Shown here: piece after piece, positions 1 through 6,754 of the stretch | Layout: the number at the start of each line of letters is the position of its first letter | How positions within the stretch are numbered: position 1 is the stretch's first letter | Source: Bryobacterales bacterium | Lineage (GTDB): Bacteria > Acidobacteriota > Terriglobia > Bryobacterales > Bryobacteraceae | DNA length: 6,754 nucleotides | Direction: 5' to 3' | NCBI GenBank assembly: GCA_025456495.1 | Contig: JALOKO010000222.1 | Span: 1-6,754, forward strand | Made by a program: the position numbers and the translations under genes | The notes under the pieces: model-generated | Seen by the model: only the letters and a program-made list of their open reading frames with translations | The model's database searches: none | What the model was told of the DNA's origin: nothing

Positions 1-1850
1 AACTCCGCGGGGTCGTCACTGGATCCGTAGTCTGGAATCCAGTTCCAGCCAATCGTGAACTTGTGGAAGCGTAGCATATCCATCACGCCCACCATGGGGA
101 TGGCCGCCCGGAAGAGTTCCGGCCGCTGGTTGATGACCGCGCCCACCAGCAACCCGCCATTGGAACCACCCTGCACGGCCAGCTTATCGGAGCTGGTGTA
201 CTTGTTGGCGATCATCCACTCGGCGGCCGCAATGAAGTCGTCGAAGACGTTCTGCTTCTTCAGCTTCGTACCGGCCTCATGCCAGGTCTCGCCATATTCC
301 CCGCCCCCGCGCATATTGCAGGATGCGTAGACGAAGCCCTGTTCCAGCATCGCCAGACGCAGCGGATTGAAGGTGGGGTTGGTGACGATATTGAAGCCGC
401 CATAGCCATAGAGCAGCGCCGGGTTCTTGCCATCCAGCGTCAAGCCCTTCTTGTGGACCAGGAACAGCGGCACCTTTGTGCCATCCTTGCTGGTGACAAA
501 GACCTGCTTGGTTTCGTACTTCGATGGATCGAAGCCGGGGATTTGCGGCGCTTGCCACACCTTGCTTTCGCCCGTGGCAAGGTTGTAGCGGAAGATGGTG
601 GGCGGATAGTCAAAGGATTGGTACTTGTAGAACAGCTCAGTATCGTCGCGGAGTCCACCAAAGTCCTCCACATTCCCAATACCGGGCAGAATGACGTCGG
701 CCTCGCGCGCGCCCTCGTAACTGAAGCGCACCACCTTGCTGGCCACGTCCTTCAGATAGGTGATGAAGAGTTTCCCACCCCCCGTAGCGGCTGAGCGGAT
801 GGCCTCAGGCTGCTGGCCAACGACATCCTTCCACGTCTTCGTGGCGGCGCTGAAGTGGACCACGCGCCCATTCGGGGCCTGCGCGTTGGTGATCACCAGG
901 AAGCCATCGGAGACACTGTCCAGCACGTCGTACTGGTCGTTGGTGATCTCGGCCACGATGGGCTGGAAGGTCGCGTCTGGCCGGGTGAGATCCTTGTAAT
1001 ACAGCGCATTGCCATCCAGGCCCTTGCCGCGTTCGCTGACGTTGAGGATGGCGTAGCGCTCATCCTCAGTGGTCTGCAGAGTGTGGAAGCGTTGCAGATT
1101 GGCGGGATCCTGGTAGACCAACTCGTCCGCCGATTGCGCCGTGCCCACCCGGTGGAAGTACACCTGGTGGTTTTCGTTCTTCGCCGACAGCAGATTGCCG
1201 CCCTCTGGCGCCGGATAGCGGCTGTAGAAGAAGCCCTCTCCCGCCCAGGCAAGGCCCGACACCTTCACCCAGCGGACCTCATCCGCGAGCACCTTGCGCG
1301 TGGCCACTTCCATCACCCGGATCACCTTCCAATCGGAGCCGCCATCGGAAAGCGCATAGGCAACGTACTTGCCATCGATGGAGGGCGCGAAGGTATCCAG
1401 GCGCGTGGTGCCGTCGGGGGACAGCGAGTTGGGGTCAAGCAATTCGGTGGCCTCCCCGTCCAGGCCTTTCTGGACAAACCACACGTTCTGGTTCTGCAAT
1501 CCGCTATTGCGGGCGGAAAAATACAGCTCTCCACGCCGCGCGGGCTGGCCGAATTTCGGATAGTCATACAGCGCCCGTAGACGTTGGCGCAGCGGCTCGC
1601 GGAAGGCGATCTTGCCCAGATAGGCATTCGTCACCTGGTTCTGCGCTTCCACCCAGGCGGCGGTTTCAGGGGCGTTGTCGTCCTCAAGCCAGCGATAGGG
1701 ATCCGCCACCTGCACCCCGTGATAGGTATCCACCTGATCGGTCTTGCGGGTCTCCGGGTAACTGATGGTTTCTTTCATGGGGGAGCATCCGGCAAGCGCC
1801 AAAGCTACCGTCAGCAGCAAGGCGCGGAAACGAAGAGCGGGGTTCCGCAT
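1..1850 (-). CDS. Prolyl oligopeptidase (S9A), lipoprotein form, 3' end cut by the window edge
   Basis: Serine peptidase that cleaves short peptides after proline. The visible 616 codons run from the ATG at 1850 to the left edge. After a lipoprotein signal (residues 1-22, lipobox LAGC) comes the S9A N-terminal motif YHGVQVADPYRWLEDD, then the region expected to form the seven-bladed propeller (about 90-450), then the alpha/beta-hydrolase domain. Catalytic features are clear: YGYGGFN with Tyr483 (oxyanion Tyr473 of the pig enzyme), NMRGGGEYGETWHEAG, the nucleophile motif GGSNGGLL with Ser563 (codon 164-162; pig Ser554), and FTIGWNWIPDYG with Trp604 (pig Trp595, which stacks on substrate proline). 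The catalytic Asp and His, expected near residues 650 and 689, lie outside the window, so completeness cannot be judged. About 100 residues should be missing. No frameshift is seen. The start is supported by the lipobox and an upstream AAGGA. Family assignment is firm; the lipid anchor is predicted. Confidence 0.95.
   Translation of the reverse strand, partial: MRNPALRFRALLLTVALALAGCSPMKETISYPETRKTDQVDTYHGVQVADPYRWLEDDNAPETAAWVEAQNQVTNAYLGKIAFREPLRQRLRALYDYPKFGQPARRGELYFSARNSGLQNQNVWFVQKGLDGEATELLDPNSLSPDGTTRLDTFAPSIDGKYVAYALSDGGSDWKVIRVMEVATRKVLADEVRWVKVSGLAWAGEGFFYSRYPAPEGGNLLSAKNENHQVYFHRVGTAQSADELVYQDPANLQRFHTLQTTEDERYAILNVSERGKGLDGNALYYKDLTRPDATFQPIVAEITNDQYDVLDSVSDGFLVITNAQAPNGRVVHFSAATKTWKDVVGQQPEAIRSAATGGGKLFITYLKDVASKVVRFSYEGAREADVILPGIGNVEDFGGLRDDTELFYKYQSFDYPPTIFRYNLATGESKVWQAPQIPGFDPSKYETKQVFVTSKDGTKVPLFLVHKKGLTLDGKNPALLYGYGGFNIVTNPTFNPLRLAMLEQGFVYASCNMRGGGEYGETWHEAGTKLKKQNVFDDFIAAAEWMIANKYTSSDKLAVQGGSNGGLLVGAVINQRPELFRAAIPMVGVMDMLRFHKFTIGWNWIPDYGSSDDPAE
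1785..1850 (-). other. Lipoprotein signal peptide of the prolyl oligopeptidase
   Basis: The first 22 residues are a short basic n-region (MRNPALRFR), a hydrophobic stretch (ALLLTVALALAG) and Cys22. The lipobox L-A-G-C fits signal peptidase II cleavage before Cys22. The mature protein would begin C-S-P-M-K. There is no Asp at position +2, so by the E. coli sorting rule it would not be kept in the inner membrane; whether that rule holds in this phylum is uncertain. A later Met at residue 25 (MKETISYPETRK) could give a cytosolic form but would leave the signal unused. Confidence 0.8.
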
Positions 1851-2068
1851 GAGTGCCTGTCCTTTCCGTAATCGGACCAATGAGGGGCGGATGCCGATTT
1901 CGCGCCATAGGGTGGCCACCCGTCGACATGGGCGGCGCGGAGGCATCCACGACTTCCGAATTCTCTATTTTGGCGCACTTTCGGGACACGGACGGAAATG
2001 TAAACTTCACACCTGATGCTCTGATACCACTTCCACACTCTGTAAACTTCGGCTATGCTTGGGGCGTG
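1851..2068. promoter_or_regulatory. Divergent intergenic region between the peptidase and NHL genes
   Basis: About 218 bp separate the two divergent start codons, so promoters for both genes should lie here. The rightmost part (about 1945-2060) is more AT-rich than the flanking genes. A TATGCT at 2054-2059 could be a -10 element for the plus-strand gene, but no good -35 lies 17 bp upstream. On the minus strand TTTACA (2004-1999) resembles a -35 but has no convincing -10. A perfect 10-bp palindrome, GGTGGCCACC, sits at 1911-1920. The plus reading frame stays open from 1853, but its translation looks like no known N-terminus. I treat the stretch as noncoding; no promoter is proven. Confidence 0.55.
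1860..1864 (-). promoter_or_regulatory. Ribosome binding site of the prolyl oligopeptidase
   Basis: Read on the minus strand, AAGGA lies 9 nt before the ATG at 1850. It supports this ATG, which includes the signal peptide, over the later Met codon at residue 25. Confidence 0.55.
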
Positions 2069-2089
2069 ATGGCCGACACGTATGTAAAC
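1999..2089 (+). repeat. Three TGTAAAC boxes at an exact 42-bp spacing
   Basis: TGTAAACTTC occurs at 1999-2008 and again at 2041-2050, and the 7-base core TGTAAAC recurs at 2083-2089. Starts are 42 bp apart both times, which is four turns of B-DNA at 10.5 bp per turn. The 32-35 bases between boxes are not alike, so this is not a simple tandem duplication. Boxes on one face of the helix just upstream of, or at, the start of the large secreted gene suggest sites for a regulator, but no binding protein is known. The third box lies inside the coding region if the start at 2069 is right, and upstream of it if translation starts at 2123. Confidence 0.6.
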
Positions 2090-5000
2090 CGCTGCGCCTC
2101 GCGCGCTATCTGGCTAAGGAAGATGTGTTTAGCACGGGGGATTCTATATTTTGCGCTGGGCATATCCGCCGTGGCGCAGACCACGCCGCCACCCAGTCCG
2201 GTGGCCAATCATCTGGTGGGCACCCTGCTGGGTGAGCCAGAAACGCGCGGCCTGACGGACTTCCGCACGGAGGCAGACCTGCTGGAAGTGACTGACTTCG
2301 CCTTCCTGCCCAACGGCAACATGGTAGTGGCGGATGCGCTGCAGAACCGCCTGTTCGTCATTGGCCCGGACGGCATCCTGCGCCCCTTTGCCGGAACGGG
2401 CGCCTATGCATCCAGTGGCGACGGCGGCCTGGCGTTGGAAGCGGGGATCCGCAGACCCACCCATCTGGCGGTGGACGGCGCAGGCAACGTGCTGGTGACG
2501 GAACTACGCGGGTTTTCCAGGGCGATTCGCCGCATCACCCCGGCAGGCGTGATTCAGACCATTGCAGGCGGTGGCGCTGGACCTTGCCCGGAGTTGGGAG
2601 CCACCGCAGCCACCGCAGCCCTTGGCGACGTGAACTCCATGACAGCAGGGGCAGACGGCACGGTCTACTTTTTCACGCGGGCCTGCGGTCCTATCTTCCG
2701 CATTGGCAGTGATGGCATCCTCCGCCAGGCAGGGGTAGAGGCAGGCTCGCCGGTGGCTACCCCCTTTCCTCCTGGCTCGCCCATCGGGTTCCCGGCATCC
2801 ACCGTAGCGCCCCTGAACGTGAACTCAATGACTGTGGACTTGGCTGGCAACCTGCACGTTGTGGTGAGTCCGCCATCGGCGATCCTTAGAATCACGCCGG
2901 CAGGCGTGGCCTCCTACGTAGGCCGCTTTGATGGCGGCGGCCTTCGGGAAGGCAACATGAAGGATGTGGGTTTCCGGCTGGATACGCGGCTGGCTGCGAT
3001 GCCTGGCGGAGGACTGGCGATTGCACAGACAGGGAATCGCATGCTTCCGCAAGTGGAACTGGGGCTGGTCTCCGCATCCGACAACTACACCATCCTCTTC
3101 ACCGAAGACCAGCACCGGGGACGGCCCGCACCGCGCTTTCAGGGCCTGCGTATTGATCCAAACCTGGTGCGCGTATCGCCGTCGGGGGAGGTCTTTGTCC
3201 GGGATGCCTTCAGCCATTCCATCTTCCGGGTAAGCAGTGCTGGCGCACTCACGCATTTCGTGGGCGTCTTCCGTCGCGCGGAACCCACAGTGGTAGAAGG
3301 GTCGGCGCCAGTGTTTCGCAGCACGGCCCTCACCAACCTGGTGACCGATGCCGATGGCAACATCTACTTTGGAGACCGCATCCTGCAGCGCCTGTATCGC
3401 TTGGGGCCCGATGGTGTGCTCAGCCGGGTGGCAGGGAACACCACAACGGGGCCGGCCGGGGTGGGCGGGCCTGCGCTGGAGGCCAGACTTTCGTTGGGCA
3501 GTCACCTGTTCATCGACAACCAGAAGCGCCTGTACCTGCATGACACCGATTGGCATCGCATCCTGCGGGTGACGATTGGCGGCAACATTGAAGCGGTGTT
3601 GGGTGGAACCGTGAATCAGGAACCGGCAGAAGGTCAGAACGCCACAGACCTCATTGCGACGGGCAGCTTGAACTGGTGGGCAGTGAGCCCCTCTAGCGAG
3701 ATCTACTTCCACAGGCAATCCATTGGGGGGCATCGCATTTGGAGGGTGGACACAGAGGGGAAACTGCGACGGTTCGCAGGGGGCGGCGTCAGCCCGTCCA
3801 CTACGCCTTTGGAAGGGCTATCGGCTTTGGATGCCGAATTGCCCTCCGCACCCACGCTGTTGGAAGTGGACCAAGCTGGCACCGTGTTCTTCCAGATCGG
3901 TGGCGACCGGGCAGTGATGCAGGTGGATGCCGAGGGTGTTATTCGCACGGTGGCGCGGGGGGATTCTCCAGAGCCCACGGATACGGGCACGCCCACGCTC
4001 TCCGCATTCACTCCTGTCCTGGTGCGGATGATTCCCGCTAGAGCCGGGGTGCTGTTGACCCAGGCAAGCGGGCCCAACGTGCTGGCCGAGTACGTAGTCG
4101 GTGGCAATGTGCAAGTGCTGCGACGCTCAGACACCGGGACGCCGCGGCGCGATGGCGGATTGCTGGGCGATGAAACACTCGTGCATCTGCGCAACATTGC
4201 TCCGCTGCCCGGTGGGGCGCTGGTGTGGGTAGAACGCGGCAATGGCTTCTCCACCATCCGCCGCAGCTTTCCCGTGCCGAATGGCTGCACCTACACCGTG
4301 AACGCCACGGAACTGAATGTGGGCGGCAGTAACTCGCTGACAAACCTTTCGCTCACCACCGGCAACGATTGCCCCTGGACCGCGGGCACCTCGGCAAACT
4401 GGCTGAAGATCCTCACCAATCGCACGGGCAAGGGCAGCACCACCGTACAGTTGAACACGCTAGCGAACCCCTCGCCCAGCCCACGCACAGGAACGGTGCT
4501 GATTGCGGGTAGGCAACTGGTAGTGACGCAGGCGGCCAGCACGCGCACGGATATCTTCCTGGTGTCGCCATCGGCCGCCACCGTGCCCGCAACGGGCGGA
4601 ACGGTGACGGTGAGCATCGTGGCATCGCCGCAACAAAGCTGGCAGGTGGGGTTGCCGGGAATCCCCTTGGGCTTCGACGGCGCAGCGGCCGGAAGCGGCA
4701 GCGCGCAGTTCACCCTCACCGTGCCCGCGCTGCCCGCCGGCATGGTAAACCGCAGCTTCGCGGTAAGCGTAAACGCCGCCACCGTAGCCATCACCCAAAC
4801 TCTGCCGCCGGTGCCCGTCGCCTTCACCCTGACGTCGAATCTGGCCGGGCAGAAGGCCTTCGTCGATCTGGTGGAGCGCACCTTGCCCTATCAGGCGCAA
4901 TGGGTACCAGGGTCAACCCACGTCGTCCAGGTGGCGCCCGTCACGGAACTCAGCGCGGGCACGCGCATCCAGTTCCAGGGCTGGCCGGGCGGGGGGACGG

Positions 5001-6481
5001 AACCGGAGCGGATCCTGTTGGCCCCGGCGGCGGCATCCCAAGTGGAGCTTGCCTTCCGACGCCTGCACCGATTGGGCACCAACACCAACCTGGGCAATCT
5101 ACCCAATGCACCACGGTTGGCACTGGGCCGGTTCGGCGAACCCATACCCGCCACATTACCCAGCCCACCGGCGGCGGATGGCACCCAATACGCCTGGTTC
5201 CCGGAAGGGGAAACCGTGCAGGTGCTGGCCCCGAACGGGGACGGGTTGCGATTCGCCAACTTCTCTGGCGCCATCAGCAGCACGCAGAACCCGGTGAGCG
5301 TGCCGATGGATGCGCCCCGGCAGTTGCTGGCCAACTACACCCAGGGCAACCAGTTGTTGCAGGATCTGCGCCTGGGCGGCGTGGCCCGTTGGCGCTTCCC
5401 GGGAACCTTGCGGGCAGCGAACCCGGCCCAGGTGAGCGTGAGCTTCGCCGATGCTTCCAGCCAAGCTCCCAGTGTCTTCGTCAGCTATCCGCAGAACGGC
5501 GGCCGCAACGGCTGGCTGAAGACCCGCCCCAGCGGCGCTACACCGCCGTACACCATGGAGCTTGCCATTGACCCCACCATCGCCGATGGGGAACTGGCCA
5601 ACACCGCAACGGTCTATTTTCACCGGCCCGATGGCGCCACCATCAGCACCCCGGTGGAGTTTTCGCAACTCACCCCGGAGAGCGGCAGTGCCCCCCGCAT
5701 CACCGCCATCACGGACGCGGGTGGCTTCCGGCAATCGGTGACCGACGTGGGCTACCAGCAGACATCGCTGGTGGGCGCGCCGGGTATGATCCTTACGCTC
5801 TTCGGTGAGAATCTGGCCGCGGAATCGGGCTCCGCTAGCGCGGTGCCGCTGCCGCTGAGCCTGGCTGGCAGTTCGGTGGAACGCTGGCGTTTTGCGGAAC
5901 AGGACTGGGTGCCGCTCGCGCTCTTCTTTGTCTCACCAGGCCAGATCAATTTCCAACTGCCCGCGGAGTTCACCCTGCTGGAAGACCAGACCACGGAACT
6001 ACGGCTGCGGGTGCGGCGCGCGGCCACGCTTTCGACGAACGAGACGCGGGTGATGCTGCGCAACCGCAGTGTGTCGTTGTTTAGCGCGAACTCCTCAGGA
6101 GCGGGCGCCCCGGCGGGCTTCGCGGTGCGGGTCCGCGCCAGTGGCGCCCAGGAACGCAGCAACCTCTTCCAGTGCGCCGCCGGGCAATGCACGGTGGCCA
6201 CCGCGCCGTTGGGCGGCACGGGGGATGAGCTCTTCCTGGAGCTATTCGGCACCGGCTTCCGCAACCGCGGGACGGCTAGCCAAATGAAGGCCTTCGTGGG
6301 AAGCACGGAAGCAGAGATCGTCTTTGCCGGACCGCATCCGCAGTTTGTGGGGTTGGACCAAGCCAACATCAAGGTGCCGCGCACCGTCCCGCGCGGACAA
6401 GACCTTGACCTCTACCTCTGGGTACGCAATGGCGCCTCCCCCTGGATTGCCTCCAACCGGCTGACGGTGCGGTTCGAGTAG
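2069..6481 (+). CDS. Secreted NHL-propeller/BACON protein with Solibacter-type (TIGR03437-like) C-terminal domain
   Basis: A 1470-residue exported protein of unknown function. Residues 1-36 form a signal peptide: basic n-region, core ILYFALGIS, probable cleavage AVA|QTT. Residues about 70-735 contain roughly twelve NHL-like blades, with motifs such as DGAGNVLVTE, IRRITPAGVIQTIAGGG and DADGNIYFGD; twelve would fit two six-bladed propellers. Residues 740-821 are a clear BACON domain (CTYTVNATELNVGG, then CPWTAGTSANWLKIL, ending VVTQA). Residues 826-910 look like a second, degenerate BACON. Residues 914-1091 resemble two divergent bacterial Ig-like repeats (YQAQWVPGSTHVVQV; YAWFPEGETVQVL). Residues 1092-1207 are another beta-rich module (RPSGATPPYTMELAIDP). 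Residues about 1210-1470 match the TIGR03437 pattern: GAPGMILTLFGENLA, PLPLSLAGSSVE, SPGQINFQLP, ELFGTGF and GLDQANIKVPR. There are no catalytic motifs, transmembrane segments or sortase signal. NHL and BACON modules usually bind ligands, often protein or glycan; that role is inferred here. The start is uncertain: ATG at 2069 has only weak GGGG upstream, and ATG at 2123 would leave a compact 18-residue signal. Confidence 0.88.
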   Translation: MADTYVNRCASRAIWLRKMCLARGILYFALGISAVAQTTPPPSPVANHLVGTLLGEPETRGLTDFRTEADLLEVTDFAFLPNGNMVVADALQNRLFVIGPDGILRPFAGTGAYASSGDGGLALEAGIRRPTHLAVDGAGNVLVTELRGFSRAIRRITPAGVIQTIAGGGAGPCPELGATAATAALGDVNSMTAGADGTVYFFTRACGPIFRIGSDGILRQAGVEAGSPVATPFPPGSPIGFPASTVAPLNVNSMTVDLAGNLHVVVSPPSAILRITPAGVASYVGRFDGGGLREGNMKDVGFRLDTRLAAMPGGGLAIAQTGNRMLPQVELGLVSASDNYTILFTEDQHRGRPAPRFQGLRIDPNLVRVSPSGEVFVRDAFSHSIFRVSSAGALTHFVGVFRRAEPTVVEGSAPVFRSTALTNLVTDADGNIYFGDRILQRLYRLGPDGVLSRVAGNTTTGPAGVGGPALEARLSLGSHLFIDNQKRLYLHDTDWHRILRVTIGGNIEAVLGGTVNQEPAEGQNATDLIATGSLNWWAVSPSSEIYFHRQSIGGHRIWRVDTEGKLRRFAGGGVSPSTTPLEGLSALDAELPSAPTLLEVDQAGTVFFQIGGDRAVMQVDAEGVIRTVARGDSPEPTDTGTPTLSAFTPVLVRMIPARAGVLLTQASGPNVLAEYVVGGNVQVLRRSDTGTPRRDGGLLGDETLVHLRNIAPLPGGALVWVERGNGFSTIRRSFPVPNGCTYTVNATELNVGGSNSLTNLSLTTGNDCPWTAGTSANWLKILTNRTGKGSTTVQLNTLANPSPSPRTGTVLIAGRQLVVTQAASTRTDIFLVSPSAATVPATGGTVTVSIVASPQQSWQVGLPGIPLGFDGAAAGSGSAQFTLTVPALPAGMVNRSFAVSVNAATVAITQTLPPVPVAFTLTSNLAGQKAFVDLVERTLPYQAQWVPGSTHVVQVAPVTELSAGTRIQFQGWPGGGTEPERILLAPAAASQVELAFRRLHRLGTNTNLGNLPNAPRLALGRFGEPIPATLPSPPAADGTQYAWFPEGETVQVLAPNGDGLRFANFSGAISSTQNPVSVPMDAPRQLLANYTQGNQLLQDLRLGGVARWRFPGTLRAANPAQVSVSFADASSQAPSVFVSYPQNGGRNGWLKTRPSGATPPYTMELAIDPTIADGELANTATVYFHRPDGATISTPVEFSQLTPESGSAPRITAITDAGGFRQSVTDVGYQQTSLVGAPGMILTLFGENLAAESGSASAVPLPLSLAGSSVERWRFAEQDWVPLALFFVSPGQINFQLPAEFTLLEDQTTELRLRVRRAATLSTNETRVMLRNRSVSLFSANSSGAGAPAGFAVRVRASGAQERSNLFQCAAGQCTVATAPLGGTGDELFLELFGTGFRNRGTASQMKAFVGSTEAEIVFAGPHPQFVGLDQANIKVPRTVPRGQDLDLYLWVRNGASPWIASNRLTVRFE
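2123..2176 (+). other. Alternative start and core signal peptide of the NHL protein
   Basis: The in-frame ATG at 2123 would yield MCLARGILYFALGISAVA as a complete 18-residue signal peptide cleaved before Gln-Thr-Thr. AAGGA lies upstream but only 2 nt from this ATG, closer than normal. The ATG at 2069 adds 18 residues with several Arg/Lys, giving a long n-region. Both starts allow export, and the sequence does not decide between them. Confidence 0.5.
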
Positions 6482-6561
6482 CTTCGGAAACTGGCGCGAA
6501 CTGTATGCGACAGAAGTAACAGTCACTGATGACACCAGAAGAATGGTCCTACGATCATTTC
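6482..6561. other. Convergent intergenic spacer
   Basis: These 80 bases lie between the stop of the NHL protein and the stop of the minus-strand gene at the right edge. I found no GC-rich hairpin followed by a T run in either direction, so no intrinsic terminator is called. It contains the left arm (6525-6536) of a 12-bp inverted repeat. Confidence 0.5.
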
Positions 6562-6652
6562 CTATTGCCACTTTCGCAGATAGGCATTCCAGTCCCGGTC
6601 GTACTCTGATCTCAGCAGCCAGTTAGCCCAACTGGAGGCGGGTGTCATCAGT
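6525..6652. repeat. 12-bp perfect inverted repeat with arms 104 bp apart
   Basis: ACTGATGACACC at 6525-6536 is the exact reverse complement of GGTGTCATCAGT at 6641-6652. The match ends at both sides. The right arm lies in the minus-strand coding sequence (within E-L-M-T-P), the left arm in the spacer. It could be chance or the trace of a small rearrangement; the arms are too far apart for a typical terminator. Confidence 0.35.
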
Positions 6653-6754
6653 TCAAAATGGGTGACTTCGGCATCTTCCGCGGATCGGGACCGGACGGGC
6701 TGAGGCATATAGGCAATCGTGTGCATGACGGGGAGCATGGCAAACTCATCGCCA
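6562..6754 (-). CDS. Unrecognised protein, C-terminal 63 codons only
   Basis: On the minus strand an open frame enters from the right edge (first full codon 6753-6751) and ends at TAG 6564-6562. The visible tail begins GDEFAMLPVMHTIAYMPQPV, continues through RSRSAEDAEVTHFELMTP and ends in SSWANWLLRSEYDRDWNAYL-RKWQ. The tryptophan-rich, charged C-terminus looks like real soluble protein and codon use resembles the neighbouring genes. The other two minus-strand frames are interrupted here. I do not recognise the family. It converges on the NHL gene, so it is not in an operon with it. Start, length and function cannot be given from this window. Confidence 0.55.
   Translation of the reverse strand, partial: GDEFAMLPVMHTIAYMPQPVRSRSAEDAEVTHFELMTPASSWANWLLRSEYDRDWNAYLRKWQ

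Noticed and set aside
279..794. Plus-strand open frame of 171 codons
   Set aside because: It is antisense to the peptidase region that contains the oxyanion Tyr motif, and it shows no recognisable domain.
855..1580. Plus-strand open frame of 241 codons
   Set aside because: It is antisense to the prolyl oligopeptidase, whose motifs are continuous across it. Long antisense frames are common in GC-rich coding DNA.
1911..1920. Perfect palindrome GGTGGCCACC as a possible operator
   Set aside because: A single 10-bp GC-rich palindrome is expected by chance in DNA of this composition, and no second copy was seen in the intergenic region.
1853..2068. Upstream extension of the large plus-strand frame by 72 codons, starting at GTG 1853
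   Set aside because: It would fill the whole divergent promoter region, start 2 bp from the peptidase start, and place a nondescript low-quality sequence ahead of an evident signal peptide.
2825..3733. Minus-strand open frame of 302 codons
   Set aside because: It is antisense to the NHL blades. Its His/Arg/Gln-rich, low-complexity translation is typical of a shadow frame.
4291..4881. Minus-strand open frame of 196 codons, with similar ones at 3703-4290, 5156-5734 and 5752-6384
   Set aside because: All lie opposite recognisable domains of the plus-strand protein and have no family features of their own.
6482..6561. Intrinsic terminator between the converging genes
   Set aside because: Only tiny stems such as GTCA-CTGA-TGAC are present, with no T run after them.
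6242..6571. Minus-strand open frame of 109 codons crossing the end of the NHL gene
   Set aside because: Most of it is antisense to the C-terminal domain, and its first codons overlap the end of the better-supported frame at 6562-6754.
1..6754. tRNA, rRNA, CRISPR array, insertion sequence or phage gene
   Set aside because: No regularly spaced long repeats, transposase motifs or structured RNA signatures were seen on either strand by eye.

Overview
This window looks like a piece of chromosome from a GC-rich member of the Acidobacteriota, most likely of the Solibacter/Bryobacter kind. The evidence is the large secreted protein in the middle. It combines NHL-type propeller blades, a BACON domain and a C-terminal region matching my memory of the TIGR03437 family, which is strongly expanded in Candidatus Solibacter. 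The assignment is inferred from protein style; no RNA gene or marker confirms it.

Layout. Positions 1-1850 (minus strand) hold the first 616 codons of a prolyl oligopeptidase (peptidase family S9A) with a lipoprotein signal peptide. Its last hundred or so residues lie beyond the left edge. Positions 1851-2068 are a divergent intergenic region. It carries the first two of three TGTAAAC boxes set exactly 42 bp apart. Positions 2069-6481 (plus strand) hold one very long gene for an exported multidomain protein of 1470 residues: signal peptide, about twelve NHL-like blades, one clear BACON domain, further Ig/BACON-like modules and the Solibacter-type C-terminal domain. Positions 6482-6561 are a short convergent spacer. 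Positions 6562-6754 (minus strand) hold the last 63 codons of an unrecognised protein that enters from the right edge.

How the genes relate. The peptidase and the propeller protein are divergently transcribed from about 220 bp of shared upstream DNA, so they could share regulation. Both are predicted to be exported: the peptidase as a lipid-anchored enzyme cleaving proline-containing peptides, the propeller protein as a secreted or surface protein that may bind carbohydrate or protein. Nothing in the sequence shows that they act together. No tRNA, rRNA, CRISPR array, insertion sequence or phage gene was seen, and no clearly new biological system is visible. The best leads are the phased upstream boxes and the unusual domain composition of the large protein.
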